A stretch of 61,895 nucleotides of DNA. It comes from an uncultured Bacilli bacterium (lineage in GTDB: Bacteria; Bacillota_I; Bacilli_A; RF39; UBA660). The notes under the pieces were generated by a model. It worked only from the letters and a program-made list of their open reading frames with translations. It was not told where the DNA came from and ran no database searches. The stretch lies in contig CANRDN010000012.1 of the NCBI GenBank assembly GCA_947629375.1, positions 1 to 61,895 on the forward strand, read 5' to 3'. The translations under genes were made by a program, and so were the position numbers. Shown one piece after another: positions 25,409-32,640 of this stretch (position 1 is the first letter of the stretch; each line of letters begins with the position of its first letter).

Positions 25409-26753
25409 TTTTTACCTCTTTATTTTCTTCAAATACTGAGAAGAATTTTGAAATGTCTTTCTTGAATCTTAATGGAATAGTTCCACGAGATCCACTACGG
25501 TTCTTAGCTACAATAAATTCTAGATCACTTATATTATCTTTTGTCTCTAATTCTTTATTGTAGTAGTCTTCTCTATATAAGAATGCGACGATATCGGCAT
25601 CCTGCTCGATAGATCCTGACTCTCTCAAATCACTTAACATTGGTCTATCTTTTCTTTGCTCTGCTGCACGAGAAAGTTGGGCAAGAGCGATTACAGGAAC
25701 TTTAAGTTCAAGGGCCATAAGTTTTAGTGAACGAGATATATCAGATACCTCTTGTTGTCTATTTGATCCATAGTTAGCTGCAGATGTTATAAGCTGTAGG
25801 TAGTCGACTATAACAAGATCTAGTCCGTGTTCTGAATTTGCAAGACGACGACACTTACTTCTAATTTCACCGATTGTTATTCCCGTTGTATCATCCATAA
25901 ACATATTTGTATTTTCTAGTTTTGCAAGAGCTTCATTTACTTTATCCCAATCATCACTATCTAATCTACCTGTTGAAAGTTTATTTCCTTCGATGTGACC
26001 AAGACAAGCAATCATTCTTGTTGTCAAAGATTCTGCAGGCATTTCCAAACTGAATATAGCAACTGTAGCTTTAGAGTTTATCGCTGCATTTGTAGCAAGG
26101 TTCAAAGCCCAAGCACTTTTACCAACTGATGGACGAGCTGCAATTATAACAAGTTGTCCTGGATGCAATCCTGTAGTTAGTTTATCAAGTCTTTCCCATC
26201 CTGTTGCAAGGCCAGATATTTCACTACCTTGAGTAGATAGTCTTTCCAAATTAGCTTTAGTAGTATTAACAACTTCTTGAATCGTTCTTAACTCAGTAGT
26301 TCTACGATTATTAACAATATTTAATATCTTTCTTTCAGATTCATCTAAAAGAGTACCAATATCTATAGAATTATCGTAAGCGTTTGATGCAATTTCTGTT
26401 GATACTTCTATTAGTTTTCTTTGAAGAGCAGTTTCTTCGACAAGTTTAATATATTGCTCGACATTAGCTGCTGTTGGAACTATGTTAAATATTTCCGTTA
26501 AGTAATCTAACCCACCTACTTGATTTAATAATTCTTTATTTTTTAATTCTGATGTAACAGTAGTCGCATCTATTGGAATACCTCTACTATGAAGGTCCTG
26601 CATCGTTGTAAAGATTTTGGCATTGTTATCGTAGTAGAATGATTCAGGCTGTAATTCATCACAGGCTTTCTGTAAGGCAAATGTAGATAAAAACATTGAA
26701 CCAAGAACTGATTGCTCTGCAACCATATTGTTAGGTATTTCTTTTAATGCCAT
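25401..26753 (-). CDS. dnaC: Replicative DNA helicase (DnaB family; DnaC in Bacillus naming)
   Basis: This hexameric helicase unwinds DNA at the fork. The N-terminal primase-interacting domain (EQSVLGSMFLSTFALQKACDELQPE) is followed by the RecA-like motor with Walker A ARPSVGKSAWALNLA near residue 205 and the Walker B region LVIVDYLQLI near 310. The arginine-finger segment AKNRSGSRGTIPLRF is near the end. The product is 450 aa and intein-free. It follows rplI by 11 bases; gdpP-rplI-dnaC is the conserved Firmicute order. Confidence 0.97.
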   Translation of the reverse strand: MALKEIPNNMVAEQSVLGSMFLSTFALQKACDELQPESFYYDNNAKIFTTMQDLHSRGIPIDATTVTSELKNKELLNQVGGLDYLTEIFNIVPTAANVEQYIKLVEETALQRKLIEVSTEIASNAYDNSIDIGTLLDESERKILNIVNNRRTTELRTIQEVVNTTKANLERLSTQGSEISGLATGWERLDKLTTGLHPGQLVIIAARPSVGKSAWALNLATNAAINSKATVAIFSLEMPAESLTTRMIACLGHIEGNKLSTGRLDSDDWDKVNEALAKLENTNMFMDDTTGITIGEIRSKCRRLANSEHGLDLVIVDYLQLITSAANYGSNRQQEVSDISRSLKLMALELKVPVIALAQLSRAAEQRKDRPMLSDLRESGSIEQDADIVAFLYREDYYNKELETKDNISDLEFIVAKNRSGSRGTIPLRFKKDISKFFSVFEENKEVKNE

Positions 26754-26764
26754 ATTATCACTTC

Positions 26765-27205
26765 CTATTTTTCTAGTTTAACTTTAACAACCCCAATTAC
26801 ATCCTTATATAATTCTATATTAACATTGTGATATCCTAGTGAAGAAATACCTTCTTCTAGCAATATCTGTTTTTTATCGACACTTATTTTCTTTTTGTCT
26901 AATTCTTCTTTTATTTGCTTAGTACTAATACTTCCAAAAACTTTGTCTTGAGCACCTGTTTTAACTTTAAAAACTAGTTCAATCTGCCCTAGAAGTTCTT
27001 TTTGCTTTTCTGCTTTCTTTCTGTTTTCCTTATCTAGTTGCGCTTCTTCTTTCTTTGTCTCAAGATAACTATTGTAGTTTTGCTCTGTCAATTTTTTAGC
27101 ATAGCCATTTTTAATTAAGTAGTTTTCGGCATAACCGTCTTTAACTTCCTTAATCTCCCCTCTTTTTCCTTGTCCTCTTAAGTCTTTAATAAATATTACT
27201 TTCAT
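26765..27205 (-). CDS. rplI: 50S ribosomal protein L9
   Basis: L9 binds 23S rRNA through its N-terminal domain and extends from the ribosome through a long helix. The signature [30 protein letters not shown] is intact, then the connecting helix (about 45-75) and C-terminal domain ([13 protein letters not shown]) follow. Length of 146 aa is normal. It lies between the gdpP-like gene and dnaC. Confidence 0.97.
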   Translation of the reverse strand: MKVIFIKDLRGQGKRGEIKEVKDGYAENYLIKNGYAKKLTEQNYNSYLETKKEEAQLDKENRKKAEKQKELLGQIELVFKVKTGAQDKVFGSISTKQIKEELDKKKISVDKKQILLEEGISSLGYHNVNIELYKDVIGVVKVKLEK

Positions 27206-27217
27206 TATTACTCCTTT

Positions 27218-28189
27218 CTAATTTAGAGACTTTATAATATTTTTTAATTCTTCATCAACTTTCTTAATAGTGGTATTTTTAATAGCAGCACCTGCTTCAT
27301 TTTCATTTCCACCACCATTTAAATTTTCAAGGATTTTACCAACATTTATTTTACCAGAAGATCTTGAACTGATTCCTACTGTATCTTTATCTAGTTTACC
27401 TATAACAAATGATGCTTCTATTTTATCAAATTGTAATAAAGTATCAGCAATTTTTGCTAAGTCTTCTCTTCTATATATTATTGAAGATTTACAAGTAGAA
27501 AGTGCAATATTTTTTATTTGTTTGATATTTGTTATTACTTTTTGTCTTTCAACATATTTTTTTATGTCCTGCTTTAATAAGTATTGTACATAACTTGGAT
27601 CTGCTCCCCACTCTGTTAGGATATAGCTTGTCCTAAAGGTATTGCTTGTTGTTTTTAAAACATAGTTGTTGGTATCTAATACTATACCAGACAAAATATA
27701 AGTTGCAACATCTTTATCTACTTTTATGTTCTCTTTATCTAATAAATCTGTTATCATTTCACAAGTACTAGATGCTTCCCTATCGATGATAACTAAACCA
27801 TTCTTTATAGAATCTTGATTAGTATCGTGATGGTCAATAACTAAAACATTTTTAAATAGATTTAAGGCATTTTTATCTTGCAATAAGTATCCTTTATTGG
27901 TGTCTACTACAATCAGTAAACTTTTATCATTTATTTTTTCCTTTATTTTAGAGCTTTTCTTGATGTTATAAGTATTTCCTACTTTATCAAGTATCTTCTT
28001 AACACCTTTTTCAAGTCTATTGTCATTGATAACTAATGTTGCTCTTTTATTTTTTCCTTTTACATATTCACAGATGCCTATACAGGAACCGATTGCATCT
28101 AAATCTAGATAGTTATGTCCCATTATAAAAATATTTGATGCATCATTAATCATTTTATTTATGTTTTCTTTCTGCTTAATTATTTCCAT
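27218..28189 (-). CDS. DHH-DHHA1 phosphoesterase, GdpP without its membrane half
   Basis: GdpP degrades the second messenger c-di-AMP and is normally about 655 aa: two membrane helices, a PAS domain, a degenerate GGDEF domain, then DHH-DHHA1. This 323-residue protein begins directly at DHH. Metal motifs are GHNYLDLDAIGS, VVDTN and VIDHHDTN. The DHHA1 glycine motif reads GGGNENEAG, with Asn where family members usually have His. GGAGG sits before the ATG, so the short form is a true start. Its place before rplI-dnaC is exactly that of gdpP. It might act on c-di-AMP, pApA or nanoRNA. Confidence 0.85.
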   Translation of the reverse strand: MEIIKQKENINKMINDASNIFIMGHNYLDLDAIGSCIGICEYVKGKNKRATLVINDNRLEKGVKKILDKVGNTYNIKKSSKIKEKINDKSLLIVVDTNKGYLLQDKNALNLFKNVLVIDHHDTNQDSIKNGLVIIDREASSTCEMITDLLDKENIKVDKDVATYILSGIVLDTNNYVLKTTSNTFRTSYILTEWGADPSYVQYLLKQDIKKYVERQKVITNIKQIKNIALSTCKSSIIYRREDLAKIADTLLQFDKIEASFVIGKLDKDTVGISSRSSGKINVGKILENLNGGGNENEAGAAIKNTTIKKVDEELKNIIKSLN

Positions 28190-28229
28190 AAGGCCTCCAA
28201 GTTCTCTTTTATTATACTATAATAAAGGT

Positions 28230-28265
28230 CAAAAAAAAAGTGAAAGTGTACGACTATCTACTTTC
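28230..28265 (-). terminator. Terminator after yabQ
   Basis: On the - strand GAAAGT, a 12-base loop and ACTTTC are followed by a run of nine Ts. The stem begins inside the yabQ stop region. Confidence 0.65.
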
Positions 28266-28566
28266 CTCTTTCTTGTTTTATATTTAGTTTTGGACTTCTT
28301 CTAAATTTTCTTGTATTTAAGTTACCTATTATAAAACCTAATATTACTAATAGAAAAAAGTATGGATGAATATAAGCATTATTAATAAGTAACATAAAGT
28401 AGAAAAATAATAGTGCTAAAGAAATGCTGTAGATGATATTAAATATGATTCTTATATATTTATGTCTATTATATAAAAGAAAATAAAAAAGATTATAGAT
28501 TAAAGATGTGAACAAGCCAAAAACAAAGGATACTATTAAAGACTGAATCTGTGTTTCTAAAGGCAT
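28258..28566 (-). CDS. yabQ: YabQ-like spore cortex membrane protein
   Basis: YabQ is a mother-cell membrane protein needed for spore cortex formation. The 102 residues contain three or four hydrophobic segments (8-32, 42-62, 66-86) and a basic tail with RKFRRSPK, matching the YabQ layout. Sequence similarity alone is modest. The call rests on its start touching the yabP stop codon, the same pair as in B. subtilis (yabP-yabQ). divIC, which normally follows, is absent here. Confidence 0.7.
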   Translation of the reverse strand: MPLETQIQSLIVSFVFGLFTSLIYNLFYFLLYNRHKYIRIIFNIIYSISLALLFFYFMLLINNAYIHPYFFLLVILGFIIGNLNTRKFRRSPKLNIKQERGK

Positions 28567-28856
28567 TACTTAAATAACCTGTTAAATATTCCTTGAGAAT
28601 CTTTACTTTTAGTTTCTTCTATATAATCAAATGAGTTTATTTTACCTTTAATTGAGACATTTCCTTGCATAGTATCTAACTTTATAAGTTCTAAACCTTC
28701 ACCTTTTACAACAAGATAACCCATAGTTGTTTCCATTAGAAATTCTAAATCATCAAAGTTTTCTATTTTTTTTACTCCTGATACTAAAAGATTTTTTCTT
28801 TCTGCAAGTGTTACTCCGTGATTGTAACTCGTAATAGAGCTATCTATCTTCTCCAT
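28566..28856 (-). CDS. yabP: Sporulation protein YabP
   Basis: YabP is a YabP/YqfC-family protein required for spore coat and cortex assembly. The 96 residues carry the family pattern: LAERKNLLVSGVKKIENFDD, then YLVVKGEGLELIKLDTMQG and NVSIKGKINSFDY. AGGAGG lies before the ATG. A terminator of spoVG lies just upstream, so yabP-yabQ form an independent two-gene unit. In B. subtilis that operon depends on sigma-E; a CATATTAT-like -10 is present here upstream, but no convincing -35 is seen. Confidence 0.9.
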   Translation of the reverse strand: MEKIDSSITSYNHGVTLAERKNLLVSGVKKIENFDDLEFLMETTMGYLVVKGEGLELIKLDTMQGNVSIKGKINSFDYIEETKSKDSQGIFNRLFK

Positions 28857-28910
28857 ATTTGTCCTCCTATTTATTTATATTAAGATAGACACAATAATAT
28901 GAATTTTTTT

Positions 28911-28938
28911 CAAAAATAAAAAGCCCTTAGGGCTTTAT
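28911..28938 (-). terminator. Terminator after spoVG
   Basis: On the - strand AAAGCCC-TAA-GGGCTTT followed by TTATTTTTG: the most GC-rich hairpin in this stretch. Confidence 0.88.
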
Positions 28939-28939
28939 A

Positions 28940-29245
28940 TTATTCATCTTCTGAATCAGTTTCGTCTTCTGCTTCTTCGTATGCTTTAAGGATTTTTTCT
29001 TCGAACATAGCTCTTACTTCAGAGTTGATAGGATGAACAATATCACGATGTACTGTTACTGTTTCTCCGTCTTCATTTTCAACTTCTCTTGAAGTGCTTG
29101 GCATAGCAATGAACAATCCATTTTTTCCTTCGATTATACGAATGTTATGAATTGCAAGTCCGTTGTCAACAACAACAGATGCTCTACCTTTCATATGAGA
29201 TCCTTCGCGTTCTTCCTTCTTTACTTTTACAGATGTAATTTCCAT
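28940..29245 (-). CDS. spoVG: RNA/DNA-binding regulator SpoVG
   Basis: SpoVG is a small nucleic-acid-binding regulator that affects septation, sporulation and envelope genes. The 101 residues show the family core: MEITSVKVKK, LKGRASVVVDN-type segment (MKGRASVVVDNGLAIHNIRII), then GLFIAMPSTSRE and HRDIVHPINSEVR. A perfect GGGGAGG precedes the ATG; an ATG five codons upstream lies on that site and is rejected. The acidic tail is ordinary. It stands alone between veg and yabP. Confidence 0.96.
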   Translation of the reverse strand: MEITSVKVKKEEREGSHMKGRASVVVDNGLAIHNIRIIEGKNGLFIAMPSTSREVENEDGETVTVHRDIVHPINSEVRAMFEEKILKAYEEAEDETDSEDE

Positions 29246-29318
29246 TTGTATCCTCCCCATAAAGTCTCTTAACTTTATACTTTAATAATATAAAAAATTA
29301 CAACAAAATGCAAACAAT

Positions 29319-29534
29319 TTATACAAAAATTTGCAAAGTTTCATTAATAACATCATTATAAGTAAAAGATTTAATACTGTTTGACTCTTCTAATTTGATA
29401 GTAAAAACCGAGTTATAGGTGTTTTCAATAGTTCCATCGAACTCTTCTGTTTGATTTCTAGAACCATTATATTTAAAGTGAACTACCTTTCCTTTAAAGG
29501 TTTCAATGTCTTCTTTTACCTTAGATTTATTCAT
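29319..29534 (-). CDS. veg: Veg protein (biofilm-associated, DUF1021)
   Basis: Veg is a very small, abundantly expressed Firmicute protein; in B. subtilis it stimulates biofilm gene expression by countering SinR. The 71 residues keep the family pattern FKGKVVHFKYNGSRNQTEEFDGTIENTYNSVFTIKLE and SFTYNDVINETLQIF. It is a little shorter than B. subtilis Veg at both ends. Its start overlaps the yabG stop in an ATGA, so translation is coupled. yabG-veg is the B. subtilis order. Confidence 0.92.
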   Translation of the reverse strand: MNKSKVKEDIETFKGKVVHFKYNGSRNQTEEFDGTIENTYNSVFTIKLEESNSIKSFTYNDVINETLQIFV

Positions 29535-30292
29535 CTTGGATACCCCTCATACATAATTCCATTTGTTATTATTCCTCCAAATCCTTCTTGTTTGTATTTT
29601 GTACTGTTGATGATGTTCTTTAAGTCGATAGGTTTATGTCGTTCTGAGAATGCTATCTTGCTTGCAACTATGGCTGGATCTAGGGCGTGAATATTGATTC
29701 TTTTGGGACTGCTGGCAAAGTTAGCCCCGGCTTTAATAAGTTCTTCATAATTAGATTGGCAAGCTCCCGCAATAACGATAAGCTTTTCTTGACTCTTTTC
29801 GTAGTTTCTTACTTTTTTAATTGAATTTATAAAGTTATTACTATTTTTATAAGTGTCATCACTGTAGTGAGCGTCGTGCCCTGTTATTACGACAATATCA
29901 GGTTTAATCTTTAATAGGTAGTCATCTATGTTGTCTTCTATCTCATCTTCTTCAAGTAATAGTCCATAGGCCATTATGTTCATTTTCTTATATAGATTCA
30001 TACATCTATCGAGATAGTTTTTATCAGCATCTATATGTAGAACCTTTCCTGGCAAATAAAAGTATTCATCTCTATCTAGTTTCGTTTCTCTAATGAGCTC
30101 TGTCACTTCATCTAAATCGTCATTATCTCTTTCTTCTTCCTTTTTTAAGTCAGATAAATCACTATCTGCAACTAGACGAAGATTAATACCTTCAAGAATA
30201 GCCGTATTATCACTACTTATCGATTTTATTCTAAAGACGATATCGTTATTGTGAGAGTTTCTGCTTACTAAATCCCCAATAGAAAAAAGCAT
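29531..30292 (-). CDS. yabG: Sporulation-specific protease YabG
   Basis: YabG is a mother-cell cysteine protease that trims spore coat proteins and promotes coat crosslinking. Signature segments are present: FYLPGKVLHIDADKNYLD near residue 88-105, IKPDIVVITGHDAHY near 138-152, IVIAGACQSNYEELIKAGANFASSPKRINIHALDP near 180-215, with the conserved Cys in GACQS. Length of 253 aa is slightly short. Its ribosome-binding site and ATG lie inside a 10-bp-stem hairpin. It sits between rsmA and veg as in B. subtilis. Confidence 0.94.
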   Translation of the reverse strand: MLFSIGDLVSRNSHNNDIVFRIKSISSDNTAILEGINLRLVADSDLSDLKKEEERDNDDLDEVTELIRETKLDRDEYFYLPGKVLHIDADKNYLDRCMNLYKKMNIMAYGLLLEEDEIEDNIDDYLLKIKPDIVVITGHDAHYSDDTYKNSNNFINSIKKVRNYEKSQEKLIVIAGACQSNYEELIKAGANFASSPKRINIHALDPAIVASKIAFSERHKPIDLKNIINSTKYKQEGFGGIITNGIMYEGYPR

Positions 30293-30322
30293 ATAATCAT
30301 CTCCTGTTAATCATATGCTTTT
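30283..30322 (-). promoter_or_regulatory. Hairpin enclosing the yabG ribosome-binding site
   Basis: On the - strand AAAAGCATAT, an 18-base loop containing AACAGGAGATG, and ATATGCTTTT, then TT. The yabG start codon lies in the 3' arm and its Shine-Dalgarno in the loop. It could terminate the rsmA transcript, limit yabG translation, or both. Confidence 0.6.
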
Positions 30323-30345
30323 AAGTCTTCTTTTTATTCTAAATT

Positions 30346-31128
30346 TTATAAACTATTGCTTATTTCTACAAATACTTCTATAGGAATATTTTCTGCTCTT
30401 ACATCAAAAGGAAGATTGTTCTTTAAAAGTATTTCTTCTACTTTAGTAAAGTCATAACTCTTTAAATTGTTTCTTAAAGTCTTTCTTTTTTGCACAAAGG
30501 AATCTTTTATAAGTTTGAAGAACACCTCTTCGTTTTTAACATCGTATTTCTTTTCTTTCTTTGTAAGAGAAAGGATAACACTATCGACATTTGGTCTTGG
30601 ATAGAAAGAGTTTCTATTAACCAAGAATTCCTTTTTTATGTCGTAGTAGTAATTTAAAAAGATGGTAATAGACGAATAGTCTTTAGATCCATAAGTTGCA
30701 CTGAATCTTTCCCCTACTTCTTTTTGGACCATTATAATCATCTGTTTAACATCGATCTTCTCACTTATTATCTTATTTATTATAGGGGTCGTAATGTAAT
30801 ATGGAAGATTTGCTACAAAATAAAGTTTGTCATATTGAAAGTTTTTTAAATCTTCTTTAATATTTCTATTAAGGAAATCATCAAAGATAAATGCAACATT
30901 TTTATCTTTAAACTTTTCTTCAAGTTGGTCTTTTAATTCTAAATCTATTTCGTATGCTAAAACTTTTGACTTTTCTACTAGTTCTTCTGTGAGTGCTCCT
31001 GCTCCTGGACCTATTTCGATTATTAAATCGTCTTTACCAGTATTTGCTTGGGCAGCTATTTTCTTGATGATATTTTTATCTTGTAAAAAGTTTTGGCCAA
31101 ATTTTTTCTTAAAGTTATGTGTGATCAT
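30346..31128 (-). CDS. rsmA: 16S rRNA dimethyladenosine transferase RsmA (KsgA)
   Basis: RsmA dimethylates two adjacent adenosines in helix 45 of 16S rRNA during 30S maturation. The start HNFKKKFGQNFLQDKNIIKKI, SAM motif LIIEIGPGAGALTEEL and catalytic VANLPYYITTPII are clear. Length of 260 aa is normal. TAGGAG precedes the ATG. In B. subtilis rnmV (RNase M5) lies just upstream of this gene; no such gene is found here. Confidence 0.97.
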   Translation of the reverse strand: MITHNFKKKFGQNFLQDKNIIKKIAAQANTGKDDLIIEIGPGAGALTEELVEKSKVLAYEIDLELKDQLEEKFKDKNVAFIFDDFLNRNIKEDLKNFQYDKLYFVANLPYYITTPIINKIISEKIDVKQMIIMVQKEVGERFSATYGSKDYSSITIFLNYYYDIKKEFLVNRNSFYPRPNVDSVILSLTKKEKKYDVKNEEVFFKLIKDSFVQKRKTLRNNLKSYDFTKVEEILLKNNLPFDVRAENIPIEVFVEISNSL

Positions 31129-31140
31129 ATTAACTCCTAT

Positions 31141-31166
31141 TAAAAAAATCTGAATATATCAGATTT
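31141..31166 (-). terminator. Terminator after the YabE-like gene
   Basis: On the - strand AAATCTGA-TATAT-TCAGATTT followed by Ts. The stop codon of the gene lies in the 5' flank. Confidence 0.8.
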
Positions 31167-31764
31167 ATTTTTTCTTTGTAGTTTGTACGCTTACCATATT
31201 TCTTCCCATATAACCACGGTCGATAACGCTATCTTTATTTTTTACAAACAAATCAAGTCTATCATCTTTATAGCAAGCTCCACAAGTATCAAGTATAATT
31301 CCTGGATATACTACTCCATCGATTGTTATATTAACTTCATCGTAATATTTATAATAAGTTACACCTTCTCTTGTTCCAAATTGTTTTTGTAAGTAAGTAG
31401 TTGCTGATGCTAGAACAAGTTTTCCATTATAAGTGTACCATCCTTTTTCATTTACTCCAAAGTCCCAAGAACATAATCCAGAACCAGTGCAATCTCCTGT
31501 TTTTAACTCATCGTTTGGATAAAATGAAGTAAGTCTATACTTTGTAACAGGTCCAATAGCAGGTGCTACTTTAGGTGCTTCTTTCTTTGGTGGTACATAC
31601 TTATCTATAAGATAAGATGTTTGAAGTGATTTAACACTTTGAATATTATAAGATGTTATTGTTGAAACACTATCGAAGTCACATAACATTAGAAGAAGTC
31701 CAATAACAAATAATGTATATAAAAAACAGTTTCTAAAAATTTTAAAAGTATTACTTTTTCTCAT
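31165..31764 (-). CDS. YabE-like 3D-domain cell-wall protein, short form
   Basis: A signal-anchor helix (about 12-28) precedes a linker with PPKKEAPK and a C-terminal domain (about 72-195) resembling the 3D lytic transglycosylase fold of YabE and MltA. The acidic residues in PGIILDTCGACYKDDRLDLFVKN fit the conserved Asp positions. B. subtilis YabE is more than twice as long and carries DUF348 and G5 domains that are absent here. Two extra Cys residues in DTCGAC are unusual. The gene lies between tatD and rsmA, as yabE does, and has its own promoter. Confidence 0.7.
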   Translation of the reverse strand: MRKSNTFKIFRNCFLYTLFVIGLLLMLCDFDSVSTITSYNIQSVKSLQTSYLIDKYVPPKKEAPKVAPAIGPVTKYRLTSFYPNDELKTGDCTGSGLCSWDFGVNEKGWYTYNGKLVLASATTYLQKQFGTREGVTYYKYYDEVNITIDGVVYPGIILDTCGACYKDDRLDLFVKNKDSVIDRGYMGRNMVSVQTTKKK

Positions 31765-31799
31765 ATTAAACTGCCATATCCTTTCAAGTTTCTAAATTG

Positions 31800-31828
31800 A
31801 TAATAACATATTTTAATCATTTAGTCAA
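31800..31828 (-). promoter_or_regulatory. Promoter of the YabE-like gene
   Basis: On the - strand TTGACT (31828-31823), a 17-base spacer and TATTAT (31805-31800). The -35 overlaps the end of tatD. Confidence 0.65.
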
Positions 31829-32594
31829 TTTTGTTGGCACTTCTTAATGTGAAAATTTTGTGTGCATTCTCTGTTGTTACTTCTTCTATTTCGCTTATTT
31901 CTACTCCCTTACAAGTAGCTAGTTCTTCCGCAATAAGAGGGATATACTTCGGTTCATTTTGTTCTCCTCTATGTGGGGTTGGTGCTAAATAAGGGGAATC
32001 AGTTTCAAGTAATATTCTATCAAGAGGTATTTCTTTAACTGTCTCTTTTAGATTAGTGTTTTTAAAAGTTAAAACACCACCTATTCCTAGATAGAACCCT
32101 ATAGATAAGTACATCTTGGCATTATCTAGATTTCCACTGAAACAGTGGATAACTCCAAAGTTTTTAGATTCTTTTAAAATATCAAAAGTATCCTGAAAAG
32201 CATCTCGTGAATGAATTACAACAGGTAAATTAAGTTCTTTTGCTAAATCAAGTTGCTTTTTAAATAGAGTTTTTTGTTCTTCTTTATTATCCTTGTCCCA
32301 GTGATAATCAAGGCCTATTTCACCGACAGCAACAACTTTATTGTTGTTCTTAATTATCTCTTTTAGCTCTAATAAGTCTAAATCAGTCGTCGTTTTTACT
32401 TCACTTGGATGGTACCCTAAAGCTAAATAGATATTATCGTGTTTATTTGCAATCTCAATTGATTCTTTAATGTTTTCTTTATCGCAACCACTTATTATTA
32501 AGTATGAAACATTATTTTCTTTAGCATTTTCAATAACGGTTTCTATATTTTCATAGTCATTTTTTGATAAATGACAGTGAGTATCTATATACAT
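31821..32594 (-). CDS. tatD: TatD-family DNase
   Basis: A metal-dependent TIM-barrel hydrolase, a 3'-5' DNase in characterised members. Metal ligands are in YIDTHCHLS at the N-terminus, VGEIGLDYHWD near residue 92, PVVIHSRDAF near 128 and LLETDSPYLAP near 205. Length of 257 aa is normal. metG-tatD-yabE is the B. subtilis order. A terminator after metG separates the two in this genome. Confidence 0.95.
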   Translation of the reverse strand: MYIDTHCHLSKNDYENIETVIENAKENNVSYLIISGCDKENIKESIEIANKHDNIYLALGYHPSEVKTTTDLDLLELKEIIKNNNKVVAVGEIGLDYHWDKDNKEEQKTLFKKQLDLAKELNLPVVIHSRDAFQDTFDILKESKNFGVIHCFSGNLDNAKMYLSIGFYLGIGGVLTFKNTNLKETVKEIPLDRILLETDSPYLAPTPHRGEQNEPKYIPLIAEELATCKGVEISEIEEVTTENAHKIFTLRSANKID

Positions 32595-32614
32595 ATGTCC
32601 TCCATAAATTATTT

Positions 32615-32640
32615 CTTAAAAAGAAGACATTAAGTCTTCT
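32615..32640 (-). terminator. Terminator after metG
   Basis: On the - strand AGAAGAC-TTAAT-GTCTTCT followed by TTTTAAG. Confidence 0.75.

Noticed and set aside
28857-28910. Sigma-E promoter upstream of yabP
   Set aside because: CATATTAT fits the -10, but no convincing -35 stands at the right distance.
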